A stretch of DNA of 64,000 nucleotides from Gnetum montanum (taxonomy: Eukaryota; Streptophyta; Gnetopsida; Gnetales; Gnetaceae). Shown here in pieces: positions 44,301-56,660 of this stretch. Under the pieces are notes generated by a model. It was not told the origin of the DNA, did no database searches, and was given only the letters and a program-made list of their open reading frames with translations. A program made the translations under genes and the position numbers. The DNA lies in contig MNCI01027256.1 of the NCBI GenBank assembly GCA_015680685.1, forward strand, positions 55,107 to 119,106. Reading direction: 5' to 3'. The number at the start of each line of letters is the position of its first letter. Position 1 is the first letter of the stretch.

Positions 44301-47150
44301 GGCAAAGAAGCTTTCAAAGTTGTCTGAATGTAGTATACATCCATCTTTCATAATAAACAAGTGACAAAAATTTGTTGCATTAAGTACTAGAAACTTAAGT
44401 TTAGTAAAAGTTACTAAAACCTATTGCACTAAAAGCAATCAAAACTACACATTAAGTATTTCAATATTTTTGGCTATGTCATACATGTTTTATACTTGGA
44501 TTTATTCTATCGCTCAAAGTCTATTCTATACTTAGTTTATTTTTCCACAATTTACACTTATTTTTTTAATGATTTACACTTTGTTGTTTTAGCATTAAAA
44601 CCTTATTTTGTCATTGTCCCACTGCTATTTCTAGTTCATATGCAATAGGCTTAAGTTTGTATTTAATTGAAGGTTCCATGCTCCTTTATTTTATAATTAT
44701 TGATATATGGAGGGTTATAGCAATTCAAAAACTATTTATGGTTGGAAACTAAGTATTTCAATACTTAGTTCATGTAGTTGTCTTCATAGTAGTATGAAGA
44801 ACATTTTTGTAGGAACAATACCTTTAGTTAAATTATTTTGGATTGTTGAAAGCCTTCCTCCCAATAATATGTTGGATCATGCACACAATAAAAATCTTCC
44901 TAATGGCAATATTATTCCTTACAACCAATTTATAGATGACTCATTTTATATAATTAAAAAATAAAAGTTAATTTCTTAGAAACTATTAACATCATTAAAC
45001 TTTATTGTTTTGTGTTTTCTTCTAAAATCAATTAGCAAAGAACTCAATCCATTCATTCCAACTTTAATTATATATGTTTCTAGATTTACAGGTTCAATAT
45101 TAAATGACTTTTCTCTAACCAATTGTTTTATACTTTCAAGAATTTGTTTGGCTCTCTTAAATACTTGTACGCAAACAGTGCATGCTTAACAAGATGAAAA
45201 CCAACACTTTGAATTAGGTGGTCATACCTTCTTCACTAGCCAGTAGACTTATTGTTTACTCTCATATCATTAGTGTTTTTTCAATATCATTTGTTTTATT
45301 TATAGGAAAACTCTAATGACTAACAAGTCTTTAAACATTTGGCTTAAAATACCTAGAAGCAAATTAAGAAGCATCATGGTTTAGGAATCCCTTCTTTACA
45401 TGTTCAAGATCATCTTCTAATAAAAAAATAAATTGTTAGATCTTTATAAGGTCATGAAGATTGAAAAAATCTTGTTTATGTATCATTTTGCTAATAGGAA
45501 TATTTACTATTCTCAAGGTAGATAAAGAATATCCTAAGTAATTTTAATTTTTCTTGATCTTGATGAAAGGTTTACATATGTTTCAAGAAATTTAGAAATG
45601 TTACCATAAGGTCAAAGGATATCTTTCTTTAAAGCCTAATGGGTTTAATGTTAAAAACCTTCAAAGTCATTCTTGTTGGTTGTTTATAGCTATTAGTATT
45701 GATAATAAATACTTGGCTTTTTATTTTTTAAATAGAGTTAATAAATTGGCTAAAGAAGAATTGCCTCATTTTAATTGAGACTTTTTCTTCTAGAAATTCA
45801 AAAAAGTATGATAGATGGCTACTTTTCAAAACCAAATAGAAGATTCAAAATCTAAATTTTCCTATAATGAAACATGTTATGAAAATAGTGCCATTGTATA
45901 GAGGACAAACCAATTTCATAGATTGGTAGGAATATTTGAAATTGACCTAACAACACTACTTGGAATAAGATTTTTCTTTTAAGGCTCAATTGTGTTTAAT
46001 AGTTTCTAAAACATACATTTGGTTTTCAATAACAAATAGAACCTTGATTGATTCAAAGATAATCTGATAGATTTTTTAAATATAATTTAGAGTTTCAAAA
46101 CTCATCTAAAGAATAATATCTTGCTTTGATGTCTTACTCATTGAGGCTTATCTATTGGTGATAGTCTTCACCATGTGAGCATCAATTAGCTTGCTTAACC
46201 ACCTTGTTAAAACCAAAATAGTTTTCATGGCATATATTTGGGATTGCAACTTAGCTTCGAAAGCTTTTTCTAATCAACTTTCTTATTTACTCAATATTAA
46301 AACTCTTTTTTTTTCTACATTCTATTTTGACTATAGTTTATAGTAGTATAAGGAAATAGTAAATTATTTTTTGGAAGAGTTTGTATTTTATATGAAAGTG
46401 TCATTGTCAAAATTGATACAATGATGAATCCTTTTTCAATTTCACTATTTGTATAAAAATTTCCATTATTTTTTCAATTTGTCTTTTAATATGAAGCTTT
46501 CGAAGATCCTCATAATGACTAATTTGTACAATTGCTTTGGAAAAGAATCATTTAATCCAAATACTAAAGGACTCTTTTAAATAGTAACCATCTTAGGGGA
46601 TTCAATTACTTATTTTATTAAATTGATTTTTGAATTTTCCAAGGGGATGTGTTTTCTTTTCTTTAGTTCTCTACCTTAGCAACTCCCATAATATAATATA
46701 ATAATAATAACAATTAATTGAAAAATGAATGTTTATTTTTATGCATGAAACCTAAGGAAATAGTTAACAATACCACATTTCAATAGCCATGGAATCACAA
46801 ATTCAAACATTTAACATATCTAATATTAGTCATGCTACAAAATGTTAAAAATCTAGAAATACTCTAGATGCCACTAATAATTATTAGAAGGTTTCAAAAT
46901 CTATCCATTAATTTAACGGTAAGACTCTTTTTAAAAGTTTCCTTTCATCCATAATTTCTTTAAGCACATTTCATTCAAGTGGCTTACGTGGAGATAGAGC
47001 AAAGTAATAAGTTTGATTCTAGATTCTATAGTAGTGCTTTCTTAAACATCATTTACACCTCCATGAATTAGCATAAATGAATTGACATTTATAATATTTT
47101 CAAAATGATAAGCATTCTATTATTCATGACTATAATGGCATCATCCTCAT
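41311..47150. other. Intergenic, no supported gene
   Basis: AT-rich sequence with only short open frames. A direct duplication lies at 44172-44241 and 44242-44314 (ATCAATATAATT(A/G)GATATC to TTTTGAGAAGG(A/C)AAA). The 85-residue frame at 44707-44964 has no recognisable domain or context and is not called as a gene. Long, stop-riddled sequence at 45300-46400 resembles nothing identified. Confidence 0.55.
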
Positions 47151-47167
47151 AACTCTTCTCGACATCA
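47151..47167. repeat. LINE target-site duplication, left copy
   Basis: AACTCTTCTCGACATCA is repeated exactly at 52858-52874. The two copies bracket the LINE. Confidence 0.85.
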
Positions 47168-47619
47168 ATTTACACTTTAAGAGTTTCGTTCTGAGCACTG
47201 GGTTGTCGTGTTGCATTGTGCTCTTGGCTTCCTGGGCTGTTGTGCTACACTGCACTCTAGTGACAATGAGATGATGGTTTTAGTGGGTAGCAGGGTTTGT
47301 GTTGCTATGATGTTGTTATTGGCTAGGTGGGGGCAGGAGCTACTACTACTGCTCCTCGCTAGGCTATGGAGGGTGTTGCTACGTTGGTGGTGGTAGTGGC
47401 TGAGGGTTTCTTCTATAGCTACTTTCATTACAATTGCCACTGCATGGTGGCTAGTGGTGTTGTTTTGTGCTATTTTCATGTAGTTTGGCATTGCAATGGA
47501 CAAGTGGGTTTAGGTGCTATGTGTTATTCTATGTTGTGGGGATGTGGGGGTGGTGTTAACTTGATCTGCGATAATTTGTGATCTTGTCAGAGCTCAAGGG
47601 TAGTTTTGTGCTAGTTTTG

Positions 47620-48710
47620 CAATGGTGGATTCTTTCAATTCTACTCTTCATCAAGGAAGTTCTTCTAACTTGCCCAAAATAGATTTCATTCTTCTGTATG
47701 ATATTTTTGATGTAGTTTCTAAATATTTTGCAATGCATTTTATTTTTCTTCAAATAGTGGGATTTCTATTGAGGTCTTTGAGCATTAACACACAAATCCA
47801 AAGCCTTCTTTAGCCATAGGACATTCAAGTTTCTCATGCCCATTACTATGCTTGAAACTTTATTCTAGTGAAACTATTTGAGGCCTCTCAAGTCGAAAAG
47901 GCTCTCTTCCTCAAAATTTTCCCAACTTGGAATATCACTCTAATTATGCATGCCTGGAGATTTGACTTTAATGTTAATGACTCAACATATAACACAATTC
48001 CTTGTTATGTGGAATTGCCAAATCTTTCACTCATTTTTTCACCCATTAAGAGAGACATTATGAGTACCCTCAATCCAATTATTTTCGACCATAGCACTGT
48101 GATTAATGGAACATAAATTTGTTGTTATGGTATCAAACTAGATATAGCTCTTAGGAAAACCTTATTAACCCTAGCAGCTAGTGGGAAACTCTTCACCCAA
48201 AAAATTAATTATTTTTATCTTCCAAACTTGTGTAGCTACTGTCATCAGGCTGAGCATCATATCTTTGCATGTTCCTTCTTAGCTAAGAAAAAACAATTGA
48301 TCACGTCTCAAAAAACCTGGTCCCCAAACACACCATCCCACTCACCATCAAAATCCTTTAGGTTCAGAACCTCTTCTAAAATAGCTTCAAAGTCTTCCTC
48401 TTTGTCTAGCTGCTCCAAGGTACAAGTGCTGCAGTTGGGTGCACACACCTCAGCACATGTCATCCACTCAAAGTTCTTCAAGAACTCCAACTTGGATGAG
48501 GATTTTGTAATGGGCAATGAAAGGAAACGAGTCAAAGCTTTCTTCCCTATAAATCCACCCTCCACTTCCTCTCCTCTGAACACTTCCATGGCCCCTATCA
48601 TTACAAACAATGTGTTTGCCATTCTTTTACAGATAATGGAAGTTGATACTTTGACTTCCAAACCTTTTATTAACCTTTCATTCGACATGCCCTCTGCTTC
48701 CCCATGAACC
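47620..48710 (+). pseudogene. LINE ORF1 (gag-like, zinc knuckle)
   Basis: The frame reads EASQVEKALFLKIFPTWNIT and MHAWRFDFNVNDSTYNTIPCYVELPNL, resembling the N-terminal domain of plant L1 ORF1 proteins (DUF4283-like, from memory). Then come LDIALRKTLLTLAASGK and the knuckle CSYCHQAEHHIFAC (48231-48272), a perfect CX2CX4HX4C. A Ser/Pro/Lys-rich tail follows to about 48700. A TAA at about 48114 and frame changes upstream break it. ORF1 would bind the element RNA. Confidence 0.75.
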
Positions 48711-48713
48711 TCC

Positions 48714-51700
48714 TATCATGAAATGTCTAAGGACTTACTAATAAGCTTCGATGAAAGCATGCAGATAACTTTCTTTCCAATCTAAATATTTCTTTATATT
48801 TCATTCTCCTTCAAGAAATTAAAATTTCAATAGATCATTTATCTCTTTCAACCCATTGGTTTCTCCCTCCTTAATTCTTACTACGTCCCATGTGAGTGGG
48901 AAAGGGGGAGTTGCCATTATCTTCTTGACCTACTAGAAAGATAAAATAATTCAAAATAGTTCTAATTCTAGCCATAAAGTTTCTTGGGCTACCTTCTCTT
49001 CCTCGCATGGCCCTTTCATTATTTGCTCAATTTATGCCCCTAATGATTCTATAGAATGTGCTCTTCTATGGCAGGAACTTGCTAATTCTCTTCCTCCAGT
49101 ACCTTGGATTTTTGGAGGAGATTTTAATATGATAGAATTTCCTCAAGATAAGCTTAGGATGTGTTTTTTCAAATGCCAAATTCCAAAGATCAGACTTGGT
49201 CTACCTTTAAGAAAAAGTTCTATCTCTTTGATGGGGTGGATGCCTCTTCTAGCAATCCCTTTCACATATGTACTTAGAGTAATCTACATATTGTGCAAGC
49301 TCACATCTGCAATAAGTTAGAAAAGTTCTATTTTTCCACCCTTTCTTTGTGGCAAGCCTTCTCCATTACCATGGTTCATCAACATGCCACCTTATCAGAC
49401 CATCTTTCCATCTCTATCTCTATCCAGATTCATGGCAGCAACCATTGACATAAATTTCATATTTTCTAGCTACATAACCACTATTTCTCTTGCCCTTCTA
49501 CCTAACTTATTCTCTCTAACCTTTGGAATGCCAAACCTTAGCCCTCAGATTAGATGCGTTGGATTCAACGGTGGCATTGTGCTTCTTGTAGAGTGTGGAA
49601 CTTTGCTTGTTCATATGGTAAGGTAGTGGTTGCTTGAGCTAAACAAGAGTACAACAACATTCACCTTACTATTGAACATCTAACTGATAGATTAGTTCAA
49701 GATCTCTTCAACATTCCTATTCACGAGGAGTTAGCTAGAGCCTGGTTAGCCTTCCAACATTGGGAAGTGTACAGAGCATAAAGTGCCTTAACTAAAAGTA
49801 GAGTCACTTGGTTAAATATTCAAGATGAACACTATATGAAATTTTTCAAACATCTAAATAGCTCTTCTCCCTCACATTTTTTAGACAAAATCTCCAATGA
49901 TGGCACCACCATCACTGACCACAACAATACTCTCACATTCCTCAAAAACCATTATGAAATCCTATTTGCAACTATGACTATGGACATCTCATCATTTGAG
50001 GCTGCTACCCTCAATTATCCTAGACTTATCAATTCTACTATATCACAAAGTTTAGACCCTGATATCACTAAAGAGAAGCTTCAAGTAGCTTGTTCCAAGT
50101 TGAGTCATGGGAAGGCTCCTGGTTTGATGGTTTCCCTGCTCAATTTTTTCAAAATCATTGGGATCTAGTTGGAAATGACCTTCTCTAGGTTATTAGAAAG
50201 GCTATCATTATTAGTTCCCTTGGGCCCAATCTAAATCAAGGGATTATTTGCCTTCTTCCTAAATTCGAGGATCCTACCTGTATCTCCAATTGGTGTTTCA
50301 TAACTCTTCTTAACATGGTGTATAAAATTTGGGCCAAGTGCTTAACTTTACAACTGAAAAGGATTCTTGCCCAAATTATATCTCCCTAGTAAATAAGATT
50401 TTTTCTTAGTAGATATATTTTAAACAACGTGATTACTATGTGGGAAGGTCTCAAGTAAGCAAAGAATGATGGTCAAGATATTCTCCTAATGAAGCTTGAC
50501 TATGCCAAGGCCTATGACAACATAAAGTGAGACTTTATTCTACAAACCATGACTAAACTCAGGTTTGGACCTAAGTTCCTTCATATGGTGAAATGTTTAT
50601 TCTTAGATGCTACCACAAGAATAGCCACTACCTTCGACATTACTTCTCCCTTTCCTATCCATTAGTCAATGCAATAAGAATTCCCTCTTGCCCCTTACCT
50701 ATTAACCATCTTAGTTGACTTTCTCTATCATCAATTAAACTATGATATTAAGAATGAAGTTCTTACCAGGGTCTACCTCTCTTCACCTCAACATTATCTT
50801 CTTAACATGCATTTCACTAATGACTCCTTTTTTCTTATTCAAAAGACTATTTCTAATTTGCACCAACTCTTATCCTAGGTTGAGCAATATTGCTCACTCT
50901 CAAGCTCCACTATTAATTGAAACAAATCTTCTATCTATAGCTTTACCAATGACTACAGTCATATGACCAACTATAATTGGCAACTTCTCTAGGATAAAGA
51001 CATCATTAAGATTCTAGGCATTCCCTTTTATTTTAGATGTTCTACCCCTATTCTCTGGGAGCATCTGATTTTTTGGATTTAAAAGAAACTCAAAAAATGG
51101 AAGACTAAACCCCCCACTCTAGCTAGAAAGTACCTTGTATGTAAATCTATATGTGTGTCTAACCATGTGTATTACTCTTCATGTTGGGTTCCCTCCCAAG
51201 TTGCTTATCAGAAGCTTGAACAATTATTTTGTGACTTCATGTGGTCTTCTAAAGACTCTCAGAAAGGCTTCCATTGTGTTGTGTGGAATATTGTTACTCT
51301 ATCTAAGAATAAGGGTGGCTTAGATCTTTTGAACTCGTTCAAGCAAAGGATTAACTTAGTTGCCAAGTGGTTGATCTAGCATCTAGATGGCCCTAACATC
51401 ATTGGGACTCTCCTCCAATTAAGGCTTCAACAAGCATTTCCCAAAAACAAGATCTTTTAAAAAGGAACCCATTTCATTAACTAGATCCTTTCCACCCATA
51501 CTATCATTTTTCCTAGATCTCACATTTTCATAAGCATTTGGAGCGCTTGACAAATTCTACACCATTATATAGACTGGATGAATGTCATGATCAACCCTAC
51601 TATTCTCTCTAAGTTATGTCCTTGGTGGTTACCTTTGTCACCTACTACCCTTGCCATTATGAATGCTAAGGTTCCTACCTCTTAGTATCAAAAGGAAGTT

Positions 51701-52480
51701 ATTTCTCCGAGTTATCTTCAACTTTTCAATCAATGGATTTCTAGGGATGATTTTAATCATCTATATGGGGAGTCTACAACAATGCACCATTGCCTAGCTC
51801 GAGTTTATACCTTCATTCAATACCATTTGCAACTAGACGATTCAATGCACAACACTTTTCATGGCCTCCAATGGATTAATGGATTGAAACTTCTATCCTA
51901 CAAGTCACATGTCCCCTTTTACCTTTTCCATGATGCATCAAGTGTCATTCAATGATGTAACAAGTCTTAGGATAAATAAGAGTCGGAATAATTCTAGATC
52001 CCCCTCTTCCAATGTATTTGAAAACTATTGACTCTCCCTAAAATTAAGTAGTTCCCTTGGTGTCTCCTGCATTAAGGTTTACCTATCAGCAAACATCTCA
52101 AATATCTTAGGTTTCATAGTCCCAATTGCCCTCTTTGTGGTGGTTATGAGGACTTTGCTCATGTATTTTGGCTTTGCCCCTTTGCACAACACGTGTGGAC
52201 ATGAGCTTCCAAAGTAATTACATCATGTAAGCTATCTCAAGATGATGTTATATTCAGCCTTTTGGCTACCACTTTTTCTAATTTTAAATTTTTGTGGCAA
52301 GTCATTAGGCCTATTATTCTATATTGCATTTGGAAGTGTAGATGTAATGTTATCTTTCAAAGGATCGATTATTCTAATAAATGTCATCTAACAGTGTTGG
52401 AAAAATTACAAATATTTCGACTCATTCATTTCAACTCAAATCTCAAGCATCAAATTTCAAAATGGATATCCATTAATTAA
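48714..52480 (+). pseudogene. LINE ORF2 (endonuclease-RT)
   Basis: The ORF opens near 48714 with a decayed S-[W]-NV-x-GLTNK start. The endonuclease shows SIYAPNDSIECALLWQEL and WIFGGDFNMIE (49030-49140), the catalytic GDFN signature. RT is recognisable from HGKAPG (about 50107), through ITLLNMVYKIWAKCL (50300-50345) and LMKLDYAKAYDNIK (50487-50530), to HFTNDSFFLI (50812-50840), the YADD box with one Asp lost. The C-terminal region has CPLCGGYEDFAHVFWLCPFAQHVW (52128-52200), an RVT-type zinc-binding segment. Multiple stops and frameshifts make it inactive. Confidence 0.85.
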
Positions 52481-52857
52481 TTCATCTTCTGTAGCCTTGG
52501 GAAAGACCCGTGTACTTAAGCAACCCTCTTCATCAGGGATCTCTACATAGAATATTCCCTTCTTAAATTTGAGTGTAGTCTCTATATGGGGGTTTCTTTA
52601 CCTTTTATCAAGCACTATCAACCTCATCCAAAATTCTACCACTCTCTCTTGTAACAAGTTGACTGGATGGTGGATGGTAGTTCCCTAGATTGGGTTTCTC
52701 CCTTTCACTAATAGTTATTTTTGAGGATGTTTCCTAGAGTTTCATCCCTAGTGTTGTAAGTTTTCCATATCTTTGCCTCTATGACTTAATGTGACTTATG
52801 TATTTGACTCTCTTTTTTATTAATAAAACTTCTTTTTGGAGTCCAACATCCCCCCAC

Positions 52858-52874
52858 AACTCTTCTCGACATCA
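52858..52874. repeat. LINE target-site duplication, right copy
   Basis: Exact 17-bp match to 47151-47167. Confidence 0.85.
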
Positions 52875-52940
52875 CCAAGAGTTCAGTCTCATCAAGACAA
52901 AGTCAATGTAAACTACATATTAACAACTAGTAATTACTTG

Positions 52941-53487
52941 CATTGAACATGTAAAGAACATGCGAAACTAAGTTATCAAGTCTAACAATTGCATCCAATT
53001 TAAGTCAAAGATAAAATCTTTATTCAAATATTAATTATGCAGTGTGAACTAAAATAAGTGCATACATCAAAAAGAACCAAACACCCAAATTATCTAACTA
53101 ACAAGCATATAATAGCCTACCTTCTTAAGATAAGAACTATTCCTAAAGGCTATTCACACAAAAAGCCAAGTGTGAGTATCTATAGGAAGCTATGTAAATA
53201 ATATCTTATTTCTTTTAATTTTTCAAAGGGTGACCATTTCTTATTGACTATATGAAACTACACATTGATGGGTGACTAACAAAGGGATTAAAACATTGTG
53301 AAAGAAAAATATAGAACATTGTGAAAGAAAAATCTAAGATAATTATTTGTAATAGTTGTGATAGAAAAACTTGAATAAAAAAATTCTCAAGAAATTGAGA
53401 AAGATAAATTGAAATCAAAAATATTTTGTGCAGCTTTTTAGAAAACTTGTTTAATCATTAATATAAAGGTTGTTAGACTCCTAAAAT
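52941..53487. repeat. Dispersed repeat, copy B, left part
   Basis: Aligns with 1 to about 555. It is interrupted by element E3 and continues at 59505. Sequence before the repeat (52875-52940) abuts the LINE target site. Confidence 0.8.
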
Positions 53488-53492
53488 AATAA

Positions 53493-54359
53493 TGATGAAT
53501 CATGTTTTTCATAAAGCTCCAATATTGGAGTGGCCACGATATCAGGTACACGATATCAGGTATGCAATATTGTGGTGCAAGATGCGATATTGGGCGTTTG
53601 ATATCACAGGGTTACTCTTGGGTCTATAAATACAATGCCTAGGCACACGATTGAGGGTAGTTTTGGGGGTCAAGTAGAAAAATTCTTGTAGTTTGTTAAT
53701 TTGAGAGTTAGAATATTTTCCAAGTGCCCACAATAGGGGATCTAAGTGTGATTGGATCTTTATTCAAGTATTGATGTACTTGAACACACCATTGTGTTGG
53801 CAATAAAGAAGAGCTCTTTGATTCATCTTTGCAGCACTTGAGACTTTCTTTCTTTATGCATTTATATATCATGATTTCATGTAGTTCACATTTAACATTA
53901 TTCATTCATCAATTAGTTTTGATTAATTAAGTAATTAATTAAAATACATAAGCACAACCCCTTCGAACATATGTGTGACACTTGGTAGCTCAAAAATGGT
54001 TAGCGTTTAACAACGTAGCAGTGCTTACATGAAGTTTAGAATGTGTCCAAGAAGTGGGGATGGTTACCTGTGTTAGGTTGGATTAGACAATAGTTCACTT
54101 AGCAGTTAATTACTCTCACTTTCATCATTGTTTTAGGAAATCAAATTGATAAAACATAAAATGATAAAAATCTTATGCCTCACTCTAGACTAAACCATAC
54201 GTGACAAAGCTACTACTTGTCTAGGTGGGAACACAGCAAACTGCGATCAACATATAATTGTCTGGGTGCCACAACTAGTCCATCCATAGAGTTTGACTGG
54301 ATCATGCATACATGCTTATATTCATATGGTTGAACATAGGGGTACCTTGCTGCTCATCA
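53493..54359 (+). repeat. E3 5' LTR
   Basis: TGATGAATCATG to TGCTCATCA, 867 bp. U3 holds a dyad cluster at about 53535-53605 (CGATATCAGGTACACGATATC, then GCGATATTGGGC and TTGATATCACAG). TATAAATA is at 53625-53632. It pairs with 58646-59499, with substitutions throughout. Confidence 0.9.
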
Positions 54360-54360
54360 T

Positions 54361-54380
54361 TGGTGCCATTGCCGAGGATG
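54361..54380 (+). other. E3 primer binding site, tRNA-Asp-like
   Basis: TGGTGCCATTGCCGAGGATG starts two bases after the LTR and differs from the Athila-type tRNA-Asp site by a few transitions. Confidence 0.8.
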
Positions 54381-56660
54381 GTGCTAGTTATCTAGATTAG
54401 TTGTATTACACAAGATCGTTGTAAATGGGTATTAATGATATATCTTTCGAAAAGTATTCAAACACACACTATGAATCAACAAAAATGTTTCACTCATGTG
54501 GAAATGATTATGAACTGCGTAGTGCAACTATTCATTGGAGAACTAACAAATTATATGATGAATAAGATTGGAATGATCCATCTTATGAAGGGGTTTTTAA
54601 TGACCATGGCCACCCTAACAACACTCAAAGAATACATTCACCTAGGGTAGATAATCTTGAAGGAGATGACATTAGTCCTAAACTAGGGGAGGACTCAAGG
54701 CCTAAGACCTCCTCAGTACTTAGAAATGATAAACCAAGGGATCATGAGGAACATTATAAAAGCCATGGATATCCTACTAGTTTCTCCTTTTCATCTTCCC
54801 CCTCAACTTTAATGTCTAGTTCTGATGAAGATGAACGTAGGAATAAAGATAGAGCTCCACAAAAGGGTCTGAGTAAAAGCAAAAATTGAACCCACAAACA
54901 CATTCAAGGTCATCAACATGAATACAAGTTCCATCATCACCATCGATCAAATAGATATTTTAATCTCCACTTGTCTAACGATGATAATAAACCCCTGTTA
55001 GTCCCTAAAATCCTAATGCACATCATAGAGGCCATTAATATATCTCACAGGCATCGCAAGAAGACTCAACTACCTAAGCTTGACCTGAATAATATTTTAA
55101 AATTTGTAGGATACTATGATTCAGATCTGCAACATCATTTACAGGCCTTCCATGAAGCTTGTGTGCTCAACAATGTGGACAGTAAATGGAAAAAGCTTAA
55201 GCTCTTTCCTAGGACACTAATCAATAAAGCTGAAGTGTGGCATAGATCATTGGAATCAAATTCAATCAAACAATGGTCAACCATGCTAGAACTTTTCACT
55301 AAAAGATACCAGAATTATGCACAAGTGTCAACCATGTTAGAACTTTTCACTAAAAGATACCAGAATTATGCACAAGTGTCCACCTTGAGGAGACAAATCC
55401 AAAGATAGAAATAAGAACAATAGGAATCATTGGACATGGCCTTAGATAGATACTATGCCTTACTAAATAAATGTCCAGCTAACTTAGAAGACACTGTTAA
55501 GGAGAGGGTCATCCAAAATAAACTTGGCAATCAAAACAAATAGAGGACATAGAAATCAAAAATAGTTAAGGACACTATTCGACAACCAAGGAGAATGGCT
55601 AATGGTAATGAGGCCAAAGGCTCAACTACAAATAATGAGGATAGATGTGATGTTTGTTTATATGACCATACAAAGGATCATTGCCTAGTCTTGTCACATC
55701 TATATGAGCATTGGGCATGGAGGCTGCACCCAAAATTCATACAAAGGTATTGATTTAGGCACATCCCTATTCCACAAGGTAATTACGGACAACCCCATGA
55801 CCCATTGTACTATCTTGAGGGGAGCTATTACCAACCTCAACACTTTGTTGGACCACAGTGGCAAAACTCACAGGTGTGGGAAAGGCCACCATCTAGCTAG
55901 CCACATCCTCCCTATCTGCCAAAACCAACCACCTACTATGTTCAACATCCTATTTCTCCAACCAGTTCTAAATTCTCTACTTCCAATAGTCGTTATCACT
56001 CTCCTAAGTACCATTGACCCATGTCTTCTCCTAAGGGATTACCACCTCATACTTCTCACACTTCTCCTCACCCTTAGTATTCTCATCCTTCACCTCCTTC
56101 TACACTTCCATTAGATGCATCGGATGGTTCCACACCATTGTGCCAACCAACGGATGTAACTTGTGTTGCTACTATTAATGGAATTAGGTTCCCTCTACAA
56201 TGTGGGAAGCATCCCTTCTTTAGGTATGACTGTAAGAAGAAGAATGATACTTTTGAACCTACTTAACCTCCTAAACTAGGCCAAGGAATACCTGGTTCCA
56301 CATCTTCCTTAGCCCCATCAACAGCCCCTATCACCATACCTAGGCCTCCACCTCATACTTCAACATCCAATGAGTTCACCAATGTGAAGGGACACACAGA
56401 TCCTTCCATAATACCATTTAGTCAAGGGTGTCATAGTGGGTCAAATTTCCCTCATAATGCACACACATCATCTAGCCTACCCCACTATGCTTTCTATAAT
56501 TAGGTGTGTGATCAACAATTTCTCTACCTAGTCACCATACCATCAATAGACACCTAATGGTTGGGGCATGATGGACCCTTAACATTTCATACATGCATGA
56601 ATCCTATTCATCCACTTATTAATCCTAGCCACGACCAAATGTTTAGTCATGGGGGTCATC
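54381..56660 (+). pseudogene. E3 gag
   Basis: The capsid core is open from 54971 to 55408: LPKLDLNNILKFVGYYDSDL, HHLQAFHEACVLNN, KLKLFPRTLINKAEVWHRSL, then LELFTKRYQNYAQ, matching E1, E2 and E4. A 17-residue segment is duplicated by a 51-bp tandem repeat (55276-55377). The zinc knuckle CDVCLYDHTKDHC lies near 55649-55687 with all ligands. A Pro/His/Ser-rich tail follows. Stops are fewer in the core than elsewhere in the element, but frames break before 54971 and after 55408. Confidence 0.8.
55276..55377 (+). repeat. 51-bp tandem duplication in E3 gag
   Basis: Two units, 55276-55326 and 55327-55377, differ at one base (catgctag against catgttag). The duplication keeps the frame and repeats MLELFTKRYQNYAQVST. 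E1, E2 and E4 have a single unit. Confidence 0.95.

Larger units (their letters stand above)
47168..52857 (+). mobile_element. L1-type LINE, near full length
   Basis: This 5.7-kb non-LTR element lies between 17-bp target duplications. It has a 5' leader (47168-47600, with a G/T-rich part at 47200-47580), ORF1 with a zinc knuckle, and ORF2 with endonuclease, reverse transcriptase and a C-terminal zinc-finger region. A 3' tail follows, ending near the word TTTTTTATTAATAAAACTTC. There is no obvious poly(A) run directly before the right duplication. Both ORFs carry many stops. The element is plant L1-like by its ORF1 knuckle and endonuclease type. Confidence 0.9.

Noticed and set aside
44707-44964. 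Small gene of 85 codons
   Set aside because: No domain, no promoter or homologous copy in the window; chance open frame in AT-rich DNA cannot be excluded.
47208-47581. Overlapping V/L/G-rich open frames
   Set aside because: They lie in the 5' leader of the LINE, overlap on both strands, and have low-complexity composition.
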